Shown piece after piece: positions 34,331 through 35,227 of a stretch of 35,227 nt of DNA. Position numbers and translations under genes: made by a program. Numbering within the stretch: the first letter of the stretch is position 1; each line of letters starts with the position of its first letter. The DNA comes from Candidatus Faecousia faecigallinarum. Its GTDB lineage: Bacteria > Bacillota > Clostridia > Oscillospirales > Oscillospiraceae. The notes beneath the pieces were generated by a model that was given only the letters and a program-made list of their open reading frames with translations, did not search any database and had not been told where the DNA came from. The stretch is taken from assembly GCA_018712145.1 (NCBI GenBank), contig DVHJ01000013.1, positions 1 through 35,227 of the forward strand, in the 5' to 3' direction.

Positions 34331-35092
34331 CTACCATGCTCCTTTCTGGCAAATTTCATCGGCAAGTTGGCCGTAGGCTTGGGCTCCCCGGCTTGTCCGG
34401 TCATAGGCGGTGGCGGGCAGTCCGTGACTTGGCGCCTCAGCAAGACGCACATTTCTGGGAATCATCGTGGTAAATACCTTTCCCGGAAAGTGCCGGCGGA
34501 CCTCCTGGGCTACTTGCGCGGAGAAATTGGTCCGGCCGTCATACATGGTGAGCACGACGCCAAAAATCTCCAGACCCGGATTCACCCGGCGCTTAACTGC
34601 CCGGAGCGTTGCCATCAGGTCGCTGAGCCCCTCCAAAGCATAGTATTCGCACTGAACGGGAATCAATATACCATCGGCTGCACACAGCCCGTTTAAGGTC
34701 AGCAACTCCAGTGATGGCGGGCAGTCAATCAGTATGTAGTCAAATTTTTCTGCCAGGGGTTGCAGTACCCGGCGAAGCTGATGCTCCCGATCCTGGGCGC
34801 CAATCAATTCCACCCCGGCGCCGGCCAGGGCGCTGTCTGAGGGCAGCAGCCAGCCGAATTTGGTTTGTTGGATGGCGCTGTTGGGATCTGCGCCATTGAT
34901 CAGGGAGTCGTAGATGGTTTTGCCGGTTTTCCGCTTGTCCACGCCTAGCCCTGAGGTGGCATTGGCCTGAGGATCAAAATCGCACAGTAAAACCCGGCGC
35001 CCCCGCTCGGTGAGCGCCGCAGTTAAGTTGACTGCGGTGGTGGTCTTCCCCACGCCGCCTTTTTGATTGACAATGGCGATGATGCGGCCCAT
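34331..35092 (-). CDS. parA: Chromosome-partitioning ATPase ParA (Soj)
   Basis: A 253-residue deviant Walker ATPase with KGGVGKTTTAVNL, the LCDFDPQANATSGLG loop, and the DCPPSLELLTLN and EYYALEGL motifs. It works with ParB in origin segregation and, in Bacillus, regulates DnaA. AAAGGGAG precedes the ATG at 35092. It is the first gene of parA-parB-coiled-coil-serS, with a sigma-A promoter and parS just upstream. Confidence 0.96.
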   Translation of the reverse strand: MGRIIAIVNQKGGVGKTTTAVNLTAALTERGRRVLLCDFDPQANATSGLGVDKRKTGKTIYDSLINGADPNSAIQQTKFGWLLPSDSALAGAGVELIGAQDREHQLRRVLQPLAEKFDYILIDCPPSLELLTLNGLCAADGILIPVQCEYYALEGLSDLMATLRAVKRRVNPGLEIFGVVLTMYDGRTNFSAQVAQEVRRHFPGKVFTTMIPRNVRLAEAPSHGLPATAYDRTSRGAQAYGQLADEICQKGAW

Positions 35093-35124
35093 GGCACAGC
35101 TCCCTTTCCGGCAATTTTGGGGTT

Positions 35125-35152
35125 ATTATATCACAGAACACAAGAAATGCAA
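35125..35152 (-). promoter_or_regulatory. Sigma-A promoter of the parA operon
   Basis: -35 TTGCAT (35147-35152), a 16-base spacer and an extended -10 TGA-TATAAT (35125-35130) on the minus strand, about 33 bases before the parA start. parS lies 13 bases upstream of the -35. Confidence 0.75.
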
Positions 35153-35164
35153 CGGCCAATTCCG

Positions 35165-35180
35165 TGTTTCACGTGAAACA
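35165..35180. promoter_or_regulatory. parS centromere site
   Basis: TGTTTCACGTGAAACA is an exact match to the 16-base parS consensus bound by ParB. It lies just upstream of the parA promoter, where ParB binding could also affect transcription. The remaining bases to the window edge (35181-35227) show nothing definite. Confidence 0.95.
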
Positions 35181-35227
35181 TAGTTGCCCGTCTACGGATA
35201 GCCGGAGGCGAGGTAAAATAACCGGTA

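Noticed and set aside
35192-35227. Possible 3' end of a leftward gene at the right edge (11 codons then TAG)
   Set aside because: Eleven codons before a stop can occur by chance and the residues (YRLFYLASGYP) match nothing I recognise.

Overview
The window is an origin-of-replication region from a Gram-positive Firmicute, most likely an anaerobic clostridium of the Oscillospiraceae/Ruminococcaceae type. This rests on the dnaA-dnaN-S4-recF-gyrB-gyrA order, a clostridial rnfCDGEAB operon, S-layer homology domains, strong AGGAGG-type ribosome binding sites and a GC-rich coding style. The genus is an inference; nothing in the window fixes it.

Left part (1-7.6 kb, minus strand). A truncated membrane-anchored protein is followed by a secreted protein with six SLH modules and an M14 zinc carboxypeptidase domain. 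Then come a small unknown plus-strand gene and a tightly coupled MoxR ATPase / DUF58 / transglutaminase operon behind a clear sigma-A promoter.

Origin part (7.6-18 kb). dnaA reads leftward into dnaN, an S4 RNA-binding protein, recF, gyrB, gyrA and a sugar O-acetyltransferase that overlaps gyrA by four bases. The dnaA-dnaN gap holds five DnaA-box-like sites plus a box / spacer / DnaA-trio / AT-rich arrangement resembling the Bacillus basal unwinding system, so oriC probably lies at about 15.2-15.4 kb. To the right of dnaA, ylmH and a DUF896 gene read away from the origin, where many Firmicutes carry rpmH-rnpA.

Right part (18-35.2 kb). A class I amidotransferase-like hydrolase and a TfoX-like protein converge on the rnf operon (ion-pumping ferredoxin:NAD+ oxidoreductase). 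Next are a GNAT acetyltransferase, a CsoR-type metal sensor with a His-rich N-terminus plus a small zinc-ribbon membrane protein, and a polysaccharide deacetylase. A plus-strand run follows: rlmA, prfA, sua5, coaE and an M18 aminopeptidase, covering translation, tRNA modification and CoA synthesis. The right end is a leftward operon parA-parB-coiled-coil protein-serS, with a perfect parS site just upstream of parA.

Almost every base is coding. The longest non-coding stretches are 468-701 (promoter and terminator), 15163-15427 (oriC), 16742-17005 (dnaA promoter region) and 24283-24449 (rnf promoter region). I saw no tRNA, rRNA, CRISPR array, insertion sequence or prophage. Most of the window is conserved housekeeping. 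The most interesting signals are the origin architecture, the non-canonical gyrase residues, the His-rich metal sensor, the duplicated SLH peptidase, and terminators interleaved with promoters.
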